A stretch of 64,000 nt of DNA from Phytophthora hibernalis (lineage: Eukaryota > Oomycota > Peronosporomycetes > Peronosporales > Peronosporaceae), in the NCBI GenBank assembly GCA_012656075.1, contig JAAKBF010000252.1, positions 434,001 through 498,000 of the forward strand. The letters run 5' to 3'. Shown piece after piece: positions 30,597 through 41,078 of the stretch. The position numbers were made by a program, and so were the translations under genes. The notes under the pieces were generated by a model that saw only the letters and a program-made list of their open reading frames with translations, was not told where the DNA came from and made no database searches. Each line of letters opens with the position of its first letter. The stretch's first letter is position 1.

Positions 30597-32614
30597 ATGA
30601 GTCTCGCCTCTTTTCTCCCGGCCAACACGCAGAAAGCTCGCACCACCGCAATCTGTGCGTTTAATCGGATGTTGCAAGCTGAAAATGTGAGCATGGACAT
30701 TGTCCAAGCGTGCATTCTCAGTGAAAATGCAGGCAAAAGCGTCGCGGCACTTATGGACCGGTTTGGCTACTATTTAGCTACGAACGAAGGTAAGAAAGGT
30801 AAGCACTCTCGAAACTCTGCTATCTCTTACTTTAGAAATGTGAAGCTGTGGCTATTTGAGGAATACCCTCCTCATAGACAGCCCAACGAAGCTGACCTCT
30901 TAAAAAGGGTAAAACGTTAGAAATGCACTGCATGAAACGTGAAAAAGGAGGTTTTATTAACAAGGCTCCACCCTGCACGAAGTCCGACCTACGGTCGTTG
31001 ACGCGCCATCTCTACTCAGCAGCGGCAATCGTGACGGACTACGAGGATGCAGCGCTTGCATGCCTTATGTGGCACTGCTTTGGACGCTCCTCGGACCTCG
31101 CCTACGAGCAAGCAGCGCGTGACCATGTCAGCGGACGACGTCTTCTACATCCGCATGCTCCGAGTGAAAACATCTGAAGAACAAGGCCTGACGCTCGTAC
31201 CTGATCGCGACGACTTCCTGACCTGCCCCATCTTCACCCTAGCCGTGGCCCTGATGATGCAGGAGGGACCATGCTCCTCCATGCTAAGCCAGCTCCCTAC
31301 GCTGTCCTCGCCCGCTGCAGTGAAGCTGGACGCTGGGGTACCGCTGCTGGATTTGCTGCAATCCATTGCTTCGCCGGAAGAAGCTCCTGTGCGGCAGGCT
31401 ACCCACTCGCCTGGGACGCCATCCTCACTTGCGCCGCCAAGACAGTCGCGCGATGAAGACGGAGTACAAGCGTATGTGAACCGGTTGCTCAAGCGCGTGG
31501 CTGACGCGGCAGGTGCAACCTGACGTCTCACTCGTTTCGCAGAGGCGGCGCCCAGCATGCGAACGGAGACGAGCGCCTGGATCTTCGATCGGGGCTCGTG
31601 GGATATGTCGAAGACGAACAAAGGGTTCGCCTACGTCTTCAACACTCCTCGTGATGACAGGAAGGTAGCCCGGGTCCTGAGTGGCTGGAAGCCAGACGAA
31701 GTCCCAAGCTCGCAGATGTTACCCTACTTGACCACGGCGCCCAGGAACGTCTAGCGCGCTTGCAGCCCTTGCTGTTCTCTTCCTGCACAGGCCTTAGGGA
31801 CGAAGCGCTAACCGTGAGTCGCAAGGTTATCGGGGTTCTGACGGCTTACCTGATCAAGTACCTCCCCCTCATGAAGGGTTTGGCACCAAAGAGCTTGTTC
31901 ATAGCTCGGATGGAGGAGTGCTTGAGTGCTGCGAGAATCACGTGCTTGCGTGGTCCGTTGCGTTGAACACCATCTCGACCAATTCTGCTGAAAAGGGGAC
32001 CAAGAGAATAAGACCCAATGCTGTGGCGCTGGCTGTCATCATGCGTCTGTCATTAAAGAGCTTATTGACAGTAACAGGCAGATGGCTGCATGGCTACTTC
32101 CTCGTTGAGAATGTCCTATTTAAGCGGCGCATGAGTGATACACCAGATGAAGAAAAAAGAACAAGAAGCATCAGTTCAAGCACCGAATCCCAAGCGCAGA
32201 AAGAAGGCTGCTACGAACCTGTCGAAGGCGTGGTTCGAATGGTACACACGGGTGCCTCGCGTCTGGGACTCTGTGAACAGACAGAAGAAGTCCGAGTCCC
32301 GGCACGTTGTTGCATTCATGAAGCTCTCCATCGAAGAAGGCTTCACGCTTGACGAGCAGGCACCGGGATACAAAGATCACGTCCTCGATCTCGGTATCCG
32401 CGCTGAATCTTCCATGCTGGCGTTTCTGAAGGAGAAGGGAATCAAGGCAAGAGGCTCTGGCAGCGTTCTGCGTGCGCTGCACCCACTCCACAAGGTTGGT
32501 GTCTTGGACGAGCGCATTGTTAACCACAAGCGGCTCCTTGAGATCGGTAGGATCGTCGAGCCCAGACGCAAGACATCTTCACTGTTTCAGGCCACATGTA
32601 AGGGAGTTAGATAA
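30597..32614 (+). pseudogene. Crypton-type tyrosine recombinase, copy 1 (frameshifted)
   Basis: Homologous over its length to the intact copy at 33834: MSLASFLPANTQKARTTAI at the start, HCMKREKGGFINKAPPCTKS, RVKTSEEQGLTLVPDRDDFL, TSHSFRRGGAQHANG (H-x-x-R), then KGFAYVFNTPRDDRKVARVL with the candidate Tyr, and the C-terminal domain with FEWYTRVPRVWDSV and KLSIEEGFTLDEQAPGYK. Frame changes occur near 30920, 31110, 31530-31560, 31720 and 32110. It is not functional as written. Cryptons are DNA transposons that move by a tyrosine recombinase and lack terminal inverted repeats. Confidence 0.82.
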
Positions 32615-32699
32615 GACACACACATATACAGTTTCACATGCTGTTCGCATCCAGTACAGCCACAGCAGCAGCTTTCACGCGCACGTGATGCCAGAGGCC

Positions 32700-32860
32700 A
32701 ACACGCACACTTCCGCTGTCCACACGCGCAGCAGCAGCCGTCCACACACGCTCGCAGCAGCCGTGGACTCGCGCACGCTCGCTGCAGCCGTCCACACACA
32801 CTCGCAGCAGCCGTCCGCGCGCTCACTCACTCGCAGCAGCCGTCCACTCGCAGCTCCAAC
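32700..32860 (+). repeat. GC-rich minisatellite
   Basis: About six imperfect units of CAGCAGCCGTCCACACACGC with CTCG or CTCGCG links. It lies between the end of Crypton 1 and a tRNA-like gene. No coding role is seen. Confidence 0.75.
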
Positions 32861-32877
32861 CACCAAGTGTTGAAAAT

Positions 32878-32949
32878 TAACACCGGTCCGTTTCGAACAG
32901 ACTTCTCAGGGCCGAAGCCCTGCGCTCTAACCAATTGAGCTACGGTGTT
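32878..32949 (-). tRNA. tRNA-Arg(TCG)-like gene, anticodon loop one base short
   Basis: The minus strand folds as a cloverleaf: acceptor AACACCG/CGGTGTT (7/7 pairs), D-arm GCTC-AATTGGTTA-GAGC, anticodon stem CAGGG/CCCTG, T-arm GTCTG-TTCGAAA-CGGAC (one G-T pair), discriminator A. Internal A box (TAGCTCAATTGG) and B box (GTTCGAAAC) are present, and TTTT follows as a Pol III stop. The loop reads CTTCGG, six bases rather than seven, giving 72 nt. With TCG at 34-36 it would read Arg. The missing base could be real (pseudo-tRNA) or a read error in the adjacent C run. Confidence 0.75.
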
Positions 32950-33719
32950 GAATGGGGGGTTGGAGATGCCTGGCACCAAGTCCTCGTACAGGCTGTACGG
33001 ACTTGCCGGGGCTCATGGCGGAGACTTGCGTAGCAGGCTTGATAAAATTAAGACTGACATCATAGAAGTTTTGTCGGCGACGACAGAGTCTGTGGAGTGC
33101 GTAGCAACCACTAATTCCTTTGCGTGTCTCTGCCAGACCAGGTGGCAATTGCCTATTGGTTGTTATAACTGACAAGGAGACGTTTGTATCTCTCCCTTAT
33201 TGGTCAATAAATGACCCAATGATGGGCTTCATTAAGACTTCGCTCTCTCTAAACTGCTCCAAATTGAGGCCCTCCTTCCAGGATTCAGCCCTCACTAATG
33301 AATTTGCCGGCCCCAGAGCACATTGCTCTGAAGCCGCATAAATGAAAAGTCTGTTTTCTCGGCCCAGAGGCCTCTATAGGCCATTTCCTTGCGGCTGTGA
33401 GCTCTCTTTCGAAAGCTGACAGAAAGTCTTTGCGATACTACACTAGCTTCACTTTTATTTCCGATCCCAATTAAATCCGATTACTGCACCGTCTTTACCT
33501 AGAATCCTAAGTGTCGGAAAGTGTAGGGAAGTCGGAGCGGTTGCGATATGGATGAATATCATCAATTCTCCGACTATACTGGTGCTGACTATATATAATA
33601 TTGGCCAATAGGATGGCGATCTGAAGAAGAGTACAAATATCGACCAATTAGAAAACGTAGTTCGTATATTTTTGTCCAATCAGAGAGAGATTTGGCTGAA
33701 TGAATGTGTCTATCGACAG
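32950..33719. other. 5' flank of the second Crypton
   Basis: No gene. Positions 33345-33375 (TTTTCTCGGCCCAGAGGCC) resemble 37068-37090 (TTTTCTCGGTCCACAGGCC), and 33530-33552 (GTCGGAGCGGTTGCGATATGG) resembles 37220-37259. So a related flank exists on both sides of the Crypton/chromodomain unit, in the same orientation. GGCCAATAGG at 33602 and a second CCAAT at 33675 are CCAAT-box-like. Confidence 0.45.
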
Positions 33720-33740
33720 CTCCGACATATCATGTCGGAG
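33720..33740. promoter_or_regulatory. Inverted repeat upstream of Crypton 2
   Basis: CTCCGACAT - ATC - ATGTCGGAG, a 9-bp perfect inverted repeat with a 3-bp centre. It is followed by GATATACCCC, as in Crypton 1, where a similar palindrome precedes TATATATCCCC. Confidence 0.55.
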
Positions 33741-33833
33741 GGAACAGCAAAGTTATTGATATACCCCTACAAATCCCCAGTCATTCGAATATTTCCTGAA
33801 TATCCTGCAAGCTCCGACATCTCCGACCCCAAG

Positions 33834-35876
33834 ATGAGTCTGAACGACCTAGCACCTGCCAACACGAAGCGAGCTCGCGAAAGCGCATCGCGCTCGTTTC
33901 TCAAGTACCTCGGCGAAGAAAACGTTAGCTGGGCGTACCTGGAGTCATGCATGCTGCGTGAGAGCGCTCCACTCATTCTGGCAGCTGTGGTCGACAAATT
34001 CGGCATGCACCTCGCGTTCAAGGAAGGTCGCAAAGGACAGCTTCTTGCTCGGCACTCGGTCATGCAGTACTACCGACAGGCCAAGAACTGGCTGCTGGAC
34101 CAATTTCCCCAGCATCGAGGGGCGGTTGAAAGGGAGTTGCTGAAGAAAGGACAAGTGCTGGAGCGCTACTGCATGAAGCGCGAGTCTGGAGTGTTTGTTA
34201 ACAAGGCCCCCGCATGTACGAAGAAGGCACTCAAGCAAATGATGTCGCATCTGTATTCGACTGCTGGTACTACTGCCGATTATCTAGACGCAGCACTGGT
34301 GTGCTTACTCTGGTTCCTCTTCGGTCGTGCGTCGGACCTCACCATGCTTCGGAAGGCAAACTTGTCCATCGGGTCTGGAAATATTTTCTTCGTGCGTTTT
34401 ATCCGGATGAAGACTTCTGAAGAGCAAGGCCTATCGCTTTTTCCGGACGAAGATTTCGCCACGTGCCCGCTCCTTGCAATTGCGCTTGCCTTGGCTTCGC
34501 AGTCATCACCGACGATGTCGCTGTTGATCCAGCTACCTGAACAGCAGTCAACTTCTCCGGCCGTCCTGACGCCGACAACTCCGATCATCGATTTGATTGA
34601 CCACCCGGATGACATGGCCGCGCTGCAAGGCGGTCGCTCTGACCAAGACAAGATCAACGAGACGGGTCCAGGGATTCACAGCTACGTCAACCGCGTTCTT
34701 GATCGAATCACCAAGCCAGCCGGCGTGTTGGAGCGGTTGACATCTCACTCATTCCGTCGAGGTGGCGCGCAGCACGCCAATGGGGCTGGTATGTGTGTTC
34801 AGTGGATCTTCGACCGAGGAGCTTGGAACATGACAGCAACAAACAAGGCGTTTGCCTACGTCTTCAATACGCCATCCGAAGACCACAAGGTAGCCCGTGT
34901 TTTGAGTAGTCGCCATCCCGACAAAGAAGTCTTCCTCCAATCCCTGGATAGCTTTGACTCCGACACACAGATGAAGATTTGCACCGTCTCCGCGGCCCTG
35001 TTCTCAGCTTCCACCGGTCTAGAAGCTGCACAATTCAACGTCAACGGGCCCGTACTGGACACACTGATGGCATACCTGTTGCGACACTACCCATGCGTAA
35101 AGGGTGTCAATCCAAGCGGCTTGGCAATCCAGCGACTCGAATCTTGCGCCGTTGAAAATGGCTTCACCGCTAACACTTTGCTTGCGTGGTCGTCGCACCT
35201 GACATTCGATCGGAAGGCCAGCGACACTGAAGAACCAACAAAATCCCAATCCACAACAACGGACATCACGAAGCACCCAGTGGTTGTTCATCAAACTGCG
35301 TTGATTGAGCAATTAATCCAAGTCAACCAAAAACTTGACGCCCGGATGGCTATAATGGAGGCTAAGGTCTACAACACACCGCAACAAACAACACTAACAA
35401 AGGTTAGAAGAGAGATACCAAGCACCAGCGAGCCCCCAGTCAAGAGAAGACGTACCGCTTCAGCGCCAACAAACCTGAGAGACGTCTGGTTCACGTGGTA
35501 CGTCCAGGTACCACGCATGTGGAGCTCTGTTGACGGTGCTACCAAGCACGTGAGGTCCACCGCCAAACTCGTAGTCGCCTTCATGAAGTTGTTTCTTGCG
35601 GACGGGTTCCAGCTAGATGAAACGTCTCCACGCTACCGAGACGACGTACTAGAGGCCGGCACGAAGGCTGAGAACGAGCTTCTTTCCTTTCTTCGGCAGC
35701 GCAACATCACAGCCTGCGGAAGTCAGAACGTACTCAAGAAGCTGCGGAAGCTGCACAAGACCGGCCTCATGAACACCCATGTCCGACGCTATCATCAGCT
35801 TCAGGCTTCTGGCCGCATCGTCGACCCTGCACCTCGACACACAACCGACATCATCACTTTAGAAACTGTCCCTTAA
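33834..35876 (+). CDS. Crypton-type tyrosine recombinase, intact copy
   Basis: 680 residues from the ATG at 33834 (MSLNDLAPANTKRARESAS), which aligns with the start of copy 1; an in-frame ATG at 33672 would place the palindrome and TATA-like site inside the gene. Catalytic features: Arg165 in LFGRASDL, His305-x-x-Arg308 in TSHSFRRGGAQHAN, candidate Tyr342 in KAFAYVFNTP. The N-terminal part is the SAM-like DNA-binding region. After a Lys/Arg/Ser linker (PPVKRRRTASAP) comes a C-terminal helical domain (VWFTWYVQVPRMWSSV...NVLKKLRKLHKTGLMNTH), probably a DNA-binding domain similar in position to GCR1_C of fungal Cryptons. Function: excision and integration of its element by strand exchange without target duplication. 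No stop or frameshift, so it may be active. Confidence 0.85.
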   Translation: MSLNDLAPANTKRARESASRSFLKYLGEENVSWAYLESCMLRESAPLILAAVVDKFGMHLAFKEGRKGQLLARHSVMQYYRQAKNWLLDQFPQHRGAVERELLKKGQVLERYCMKRESGVFVNKAPACTKKALKQMMSHLYSTAGTTADYLDAALVCLLWFLFGRASDLTMLRKANLSIGSGNIFFVRFIRMKTSEEQGLSLFPDEDFATCPLLAIALALASQSSPTMSLLIQLPEQQSTSPAVLTPTTPIIDLIDHPDDMAALQGGRSDQDKINETGPGIHSYVNRVLDRITKPAGVLERLTSHSFRRGGAQHANGAGMCVQWIFDRGAWNMTATNKAFAYVFNTPSEDHKVARVLSSRHPDKEVFLQSLDSFDSDTQMKICTVSAALFSASTGLEAAQFNVNGPVLDTLMAYLLRHYPCVKGVNPSGLAIQRLESCAVENGFTANTLLAWSSHLTFDRKASDTEEPTKSQSTTTDITKHPVVVHQTALIEQLIQVNQKLDARMAIMEAKVYNTPQQTTLTKVRREIPSTSEPPVKRRRTASAPTNLRDVWFTWYVQVPRMWSSVDGATKHVRSTAKLVVAFMKLFLADGFQLDETSPRYRDDVLEAGTKAENELLSFLRQRNITACGSQNVLKKLRKLHKTGLMNTHVRRYHQLQASGRIVDPAPRHTTDIITLETVP

Positions 35877-35988
35877 CATTAATGCATATTACCTTCCATT
35901 GAGAACCAGTCATTGATTCACAAGATCATTGACAGATTTCTGTTCGCTCATTCTGAAATTCACACCCGGGAGCAACAGCCACAACACC

Positions 35989-36531
35989 ATGGCAGCACCC
36001 AAGCCGACGAAGAACCCTGTCAGTTCCGCGAAAGAGTTTCGGCTGCTCTGTGTTGCTGCGCTCAAGACGTACAAGTTCCGCGTTAGTGACAAGGCCATCC
36101 GACACCTGCGACTTACCATGAACACGACCGTCGCTACTTCAAGTCATCTGCCAGAAGCCATCCATGTAATACTTGCGTCCCTCGCAGAGAGAAGCAAGCG
36201 CCGCATCGACCTTGAGGACATCTGCGAGTGGATCGCCGCTCCGATCCCTGCTGCTGAAACCGACTCTGCTTCTGACGTCGAAGCCGAGTGGAGCGCTGAC
36301 GCAGATCAAGCGGCTGAGGTGCTGCACTCCGTCCGCAAGGTTCTTGACCGCAAGCGCATAGACCGCATGACGTATTACCTTGTGGACTGGGAGCCGACGT
36401 GGGAACCGCGCAAGCACGTGGGTCAGACGATCATCACCAAATTCGAGAGGGAGCGTCGTGCGCTCGTGCGCAAGACCTACATCGAGTACGAGGCTGTGGA
36501 AGACAACTCGCTCAACAAAACGGAACGCTAA
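35989..36531 (+). CDS. Chromodomain protein downstream of the Crypton
   Basis: 180 residues from the ATG at 35989 (MAAPKPTKNPVS), 112 bp after the recombinase stop and on the same strand. Residues about 111-150 are a chromodomain: VRKVLDRKRIDRMTYYLVDW, then EPTWEPRKHV, with the YLV-W and TWEP marks. The usual 'KGY' insert before TWEP is shortened. The N-terminal part (about 13-83; EAIHVILASLAERSKRRIDLEDICEWIA) looks like the helix 2-loop-helix 3 of a histone fold, a tentative reading. It may belong to the transposon as a second gene that targets chromatin, or be an independent host gene. No stop or frameshift. Confidence 0.7.
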   Translation: MAAPKPTKNPVSSAKEFRLLCVAALKTYKFRVSDKAIRHLRLTMNTTVATSSHLPEAIHVILASLAERSKRRIDLEDICEWIAAPIPAAETDSASDVEAEWSADADQAAEVLHSVRKVLDRKRIDRMTYYLVDWEPTWEPRKHVGQTIITKFERERRALVRKTYIEYEAVEDNSLNKTER

Positions 36532-36578
36532 AGCAATAAGAGCTAATACAGGGTGTATTACAGGCTTAGACAATAACA

Positions 36579-36960
36579 TGTTGCAAGCTATGAATTGGTA
36601 GCACCGCTCAGAACACCAAGCTTAGCCTCCTTTCGGAACAGCAAGGTTAACCTCGTTACAGAGTACGCTTTTAAGCAGACACAGAGCAAGCACGCCTTGC
36701 ACAGATAGCAAAGGCTGCAGCCGATAAGCATACACACAAACATGAACACTAGGCCTGGCAAGAGCCGCTGGCACTCGGTCGGCAAGAAAGGGAGCGAGGA
36801 CTTGTTCGGGAGAAGAAGAAAAAGAGAGACTGGCGTGGAATATAAAGCAGCGGGGCTGAGAGCCACTAGTTCACAATTAACCTCGTTTTTGAGGTTGTAT
36901 CCACTTCCGTCTCGCTAACCAACCGCTCCTTAAGGTAATTACGCGTAAAAGTCTGTAAAA
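36579..36960 (+). other. Possible solo LTR or promoter-bearing repeat
   Basis: The stretch begins TGTTGCAAGC, contains a TATA box (GAATATAAAGC, 36838-36848) and a downstream TTAACCTCGTTTTTGAGGTTG hairpin (36880-36898), and has no gene. The layout resembles an LTR, but the ends and target duplication cannot be fixed. Confidence 0.3.
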
Positions 36961-37884
36961 AGCCGATTTTGGGTCAGTGGCCTCACTTGCCAATCTGCTA
37001 CGACAAGTGAGCATGTCTCCGTAGCGATTTTGTGTAGAAAAACATGCATTTTAGTAAAACGCCATTTTCTCGGTCCACAGGCCGTTTCAGGCCCTCATAC
37101 TCCGCCTACAATTTGTAGTATAAACGGCCCTCTGGCAGGCAAACACATCTTACTTTAGATCCTTCGCATGTTTTTACATATCTGTGTGTCGAACACAAAT
37201 TTCTGTACAATCTATGTCAGCGTCGGAGCGAGTCGGCGGTCGGAGGTTTTACGATATGGACCATTACAGTGTAAGACCCATTGATTCCGGACCATTCCGG
37301 AAAATAAGTCGGTAAACCTTTCACCTAACCCTAACTGCGTGTGATTGGTAAAAAATCTGTCGTTGGATGAAGAATCTTAAGAAATAAATCGCTGATTGGC
37401 TCCTGAGGCTAAAGTCACATTGGTAGGGATAGGGCATCCGTACCAAATACTCTTATCCTACAGTAATATGCGTCAATAAGGAACACCTGATACGCATTAA
37501 ATAAAAGAGGGTATAGACACCCACAACTTGTGCCACAAGACACCCACCCGCACACTGCGCCTTTCGTTGGCGTGAGAGGACGAGCGGAGGGTTATGCACC
37601 CGTCTCCACCGCGACCCCAAATTGTGGTTTCTGTAGCAGTTTGAGTATAAGTGACGGCCAAACTGTTTCCACCGCGGGTCTAAAAATTGGCAACCGCAAA
37701 ATACCTTGCGATCCGGACCCAAACAGCGACGATTTGGGGCGGGATTTGAGGCCCGCCGCAAATTCAGCTGCCCGAGAAATACTGTCCTCCGGCTAGATTT
37801 TTGTATTCCGCACTACGACACTATCAGCGGACACAGGTTGCGCCCCGTCAAGATCACGCGCACTCTATTTTCGAAGCCGCGAAG
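36961..37884. other. Repeat-derived region with TCGGA motifs
   Basis: No gene. It has the GTCGGAGCGAGTCGGCGGTCGG cluster (37222-37243), similar to the Crypton 2 flank, and paired CCAAATTG/GATTTGGGG and CAACCGCAAAATACC-type short inverted segments at 37600-37800 typical of a decayed transposon end. Confidence 0.35.
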
Positions 37885-38640
37885 ATGCCGAAAGAGGGCG
37901 TTACACGAGGGCCAACTGAAGACACGGCGCTCGTTAAATCGTGGCTCAAGATATCCAACGACGGCATCACTGGCACTGACCAAGATGCAGATATGTTTGG
38001 GGTTGGGTGACGAAGAAGTACAACAGCATACGACCACGGGGCCAAGATCGCTTCAGCGACAGGAGAGCTCTTAGTTAAAACGTTGGAGGGTTATTCGTCT
38101 TGCTGTCGGAAAGATTTGTGGCTCTGTAGCAGGTATTCATCGGTTCAATGAGAGCGGTAAAGCCGATGAAGACCGGTTCAAAGACGCTACATTATTGTTT
38201 GATATTAAACAAGGGGTGTCGTTTGAGTTCGCCGAAGCTTAGCGGGACCTGAATGACGACCCAAAGTGAAAGGCATTGGCCGATGCAAGCAGCAATGCTT
38301 GAAGCAATAAGAAACCCACCGAAACTCTGCCGGATACAAACGGCGATGCTGCAGCATCACGACCGAACAGCACCGCCCAAGAGAATACACCACGGCCGAC
38401 CGGGGTCAGGGCGATGAACACAGCTCACTCACTCGAGGCAAGCAACCAAAATATTGCGGATGCTGCCGTGGAAATGGCCCGAGCCTCTAAGCGCAAGGTC
38501 GAACTTGAAGAGCGACACGTTGAGGTGATGTTGGAGCGCGAGCAGAACCGTATCGTTTTAGCGTGTCTAGATGGATTGGCTGAGGTCTCCGCGCATATCT
38601 TGCGCCTAAAAAACGACGAATTTCGGAGCAAGTCGAATTT
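37885..38640 (+). pseudogene. SANT/Myb-like (NAM-associated) transposon protein remnant
   Basis: EDTALVKSWLKISNDGITGTDQDADM is the opening of the SANT-like domain seen in PIF/Harbinger second ORFs and in plant/oomycete 'No apical meristem-associated' proteins. The frame then breaks at 38000, continuing WGWVTKKYNSIR, GSVAGIHRFNESGKADEDRF and DIKQGVSFEFAEA-stop, where TAG replaces the conserved Trp codon. The C-terminal coiled part is open from 38414 (ARASKRKVELEERHVEVMLE). Degenerate; the parent element's ends are not found. Confidence 0.65.
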
Positions 38641-39061
38641 GGTTCAATTCAAGTTGCTATTATTGAGGAAGTACCAGATGAAAACAACTAGGCCCACGCC
38701 AACAGTTATTTTGAAGTACTATGATACGTTACTTGGGCTATCAATGTTTCTGCTAACGCCATTTGTTTTGCCTTTTAGGCTCTGTCGCGTAGGATTACGC
38801 AGAAAATCTCACTATGACTCCCACCAACAACACCCGCTTCCTTACAACTGTCAACGAGCGTTGGATCAATACCTGAAGACTAGGAACGATCCCTTACACC
38901 GGGTTGACTGTGATTCCTCTGTACACCTAGGTTGTATTAATTCAACCCAAAAACCTGCACCACTAGCCACGATCGAGGGATAGTATGCAATATTGCGCTA
39001 TCGCGCGAACCCCCGCAGTCCCTCAGAAGGAAGGGTACCGGCTGTCAAGCCTAATACGAGT
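38641..39061. other. Junction region before the first gypsy element
   Basis: No gene recognised. CTTTTAGGCTCTGTCGCGTAG and CTACACCTAGG-like segments are present. A 5' LTR of the gypsy element is expected here but cannot be delimited. Confidence 0.3.
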
Positions 39062-39289
39062 TTGACGATGCAAAACCTCGGCGGGTAGTAAAATATATCG
39101 GGACCGAGGGTCACCTACCGCCGGCCGAACTATAGGTCGGACTCCCAACCGACACTGACGACTCCACGGACGACGGATCGATCGACGTCGCAGACCTCGG
39201 GGTGATCTGACGGGAGAGTGGGCGCGTCACAACCTCGAACAGAGCGCCGCGGACGGTGAGATCTCGACACGGAGACTTGAGATCGCGAC

Positions 39290-39730
39290 GCATCTGCCGC
39301 TCGACAACACTAAGCCGTTCCTCGGTCTACAAGATAAGAGCGAGAAGTCCATGCAATGGCTCCGATATTTCATCTACGAAATGAAAGGGACGCACACACC
39401 GCCCAACGAGTGGTGCATGGCGTTTGAGCTTAGCATCCAGGATGGAGCTCTGCATTGGTACAGACAACTCCCGCGCAAGACGAGACGCACCTGGAAGTTG
39501 TTGAGCGACATGTTCATCAAGTACTACTGTTCGCGCTTCAACTAATCCGCTAAAGCGAAGTACTACTCTGCAAAGCGAGAGGAGAAAGAAGATGTGTGTG
39601 ACTAGCTAAAGCGATTAAGCAGTTATGCCGGCAACGCAGGGGTGCAGTTCAAGCACGGAGTGAAGCCAAGGATCACGTCGAACACTTTCTCGACTAATGC
39701 GAAAACCGAAGTTTGGAAGAGCGTTTGTGT
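39290..39730 (+). pseudogene. Gag remnant of element A
   Basis: KSMQWLRYFIYEMKGTHTPP, NEWCMAFELSIQDGALHWYR, QLPRKTRRTWKLL, FIKYYCSRFN and KYYSAKREEKEDVCD are the standard capsid-domain blocks of oomycete gypsy gag. Stops after RFN and VCD (39543, 39602) and a frameshift break it. Confidence 0.75.
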
Positions 39731-40559
39731 CATGTCCGAGTCAAGAACATACACGACATGAAAATATGGTTAACGACATCCTTCGACCCCGAGAACGGAA
39801 GACAGGACGCGAGTACGTTCTCGAGTCCCAGAAGAAAGGCCGACGACGTGAAAGCGGGCGCACTGAGGACTCTCGAAGCACGTCCTGCCACGACCGGCGT
39901 GACCGATATGATAACCGTCACACACAATGAGACAGTCGACACCGGGATGACAACCGCCGACAGAACGATCGCTACCGCGGGAAAGTCGACGCCGAGACAG
40001 TTGGGAGGAAAATCAATATCGACCGAGAGTCACCTTGACGGACGCACTGACCGACATGGTCGCTGCGCTCAATGTGAACAACTCAATGAGGTCACGTGGT
40101 GGATATTCGCAGACGCTGATACTCCAATACTACGGACCGGAAACACTTGCTCGGGCGACGATGACCGATACTCTGACGGATATTCGAGCGACGGGTATGC
40201 ATCGATCGAGGATCAAGGTCATATGGCTGCAGCGAATGACAACGAACGCCGCAATGCGGCTGAAAGAATGTATGCTCGCATCGACAACCGTCGTTCCCTT
40301 CGGGCTGCCACTGTTAGCCGGACCTGCGCTGGAAGGGATAATTTGTGGGTTCGTGCAAACGGCCTGATGACTCAAACACGGATTATACAAAAACGACGGA
40401 AAATGAAAAGGAGAGAGACGCAAGCCTCGGTGGGAGTGAAGTGAATGAAACGTGCGTGGATGAAGACGATGCGGTGTTGACCGAGGCTTCAATCACGAGT
40501 ATGGCTGCGGCCGACCACCCACAACGAGACCTCGACCAGACAATAAAACTGTTGTCAGG

Positions 40560-41078
40560 CGAGAGAATGGGATGGTGGTCGTCCCAACAGTACGACAAAA
40601 GGAAGAGACTGCGATCCCTAGTGAACGGAGTGGTGAACGATTCGCGTACGAGGATTTTGCTGGATACCGGAGCGAACGTTGGTGTCGTCTCCGCGTCGTA
40701 TGCGAAACGGTTGCCATTGCGTGAGGTCAGAGACCATGGACGCAGCTTAGAGGTACGAAGGATTAACCCGGGCGTGATGGAGACTCGTAGACGAGCATTC
40801 ATGAAGATAACTCTAGGATGGGAGAGAGTGTACAATTTTGAGGTGTGCAGCGCAGGAGTGGACGTACAGACTTTATGCTTCCGGCGGGTGTTCGGATGCA
40901 TCTGTTCCACGGCACGGCACGGCTGCCGGGCGAAGTTATGGTGCCTTTGGTGAGGTCACAGAGTGCTACCGACGAAGAGCCATATCGGATGCAGGTGATT
41001 GGAGGCCCGACCGAGGATTTGTCAATTGCAGGGCGAGAGTGGGGAGAATTTAAGGTGCTCCGACGGATACCCTTCTGA
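40560..41078 (+). pseudogene. Retropepsin (aspartic protease) remnant of element A
   Basis: VNDSRTRILLDTGANVGVVS carries the catalytic D-T-G (about 40657). The chain continues through ITLGWERVYNFEVCSAGVDV and, after a frameshift at about 40865, FMLPAGVRMHLFHGTARLPG (the second half with the ILGxDFM-like block). Confidence 0.75.

Noticed and set aside
32700..32860. CRISPR-like array
   Set aside because: Units vary in length, have no unique spacers of constant size and lie in eukaryotic DNA; it is a minisatellite.
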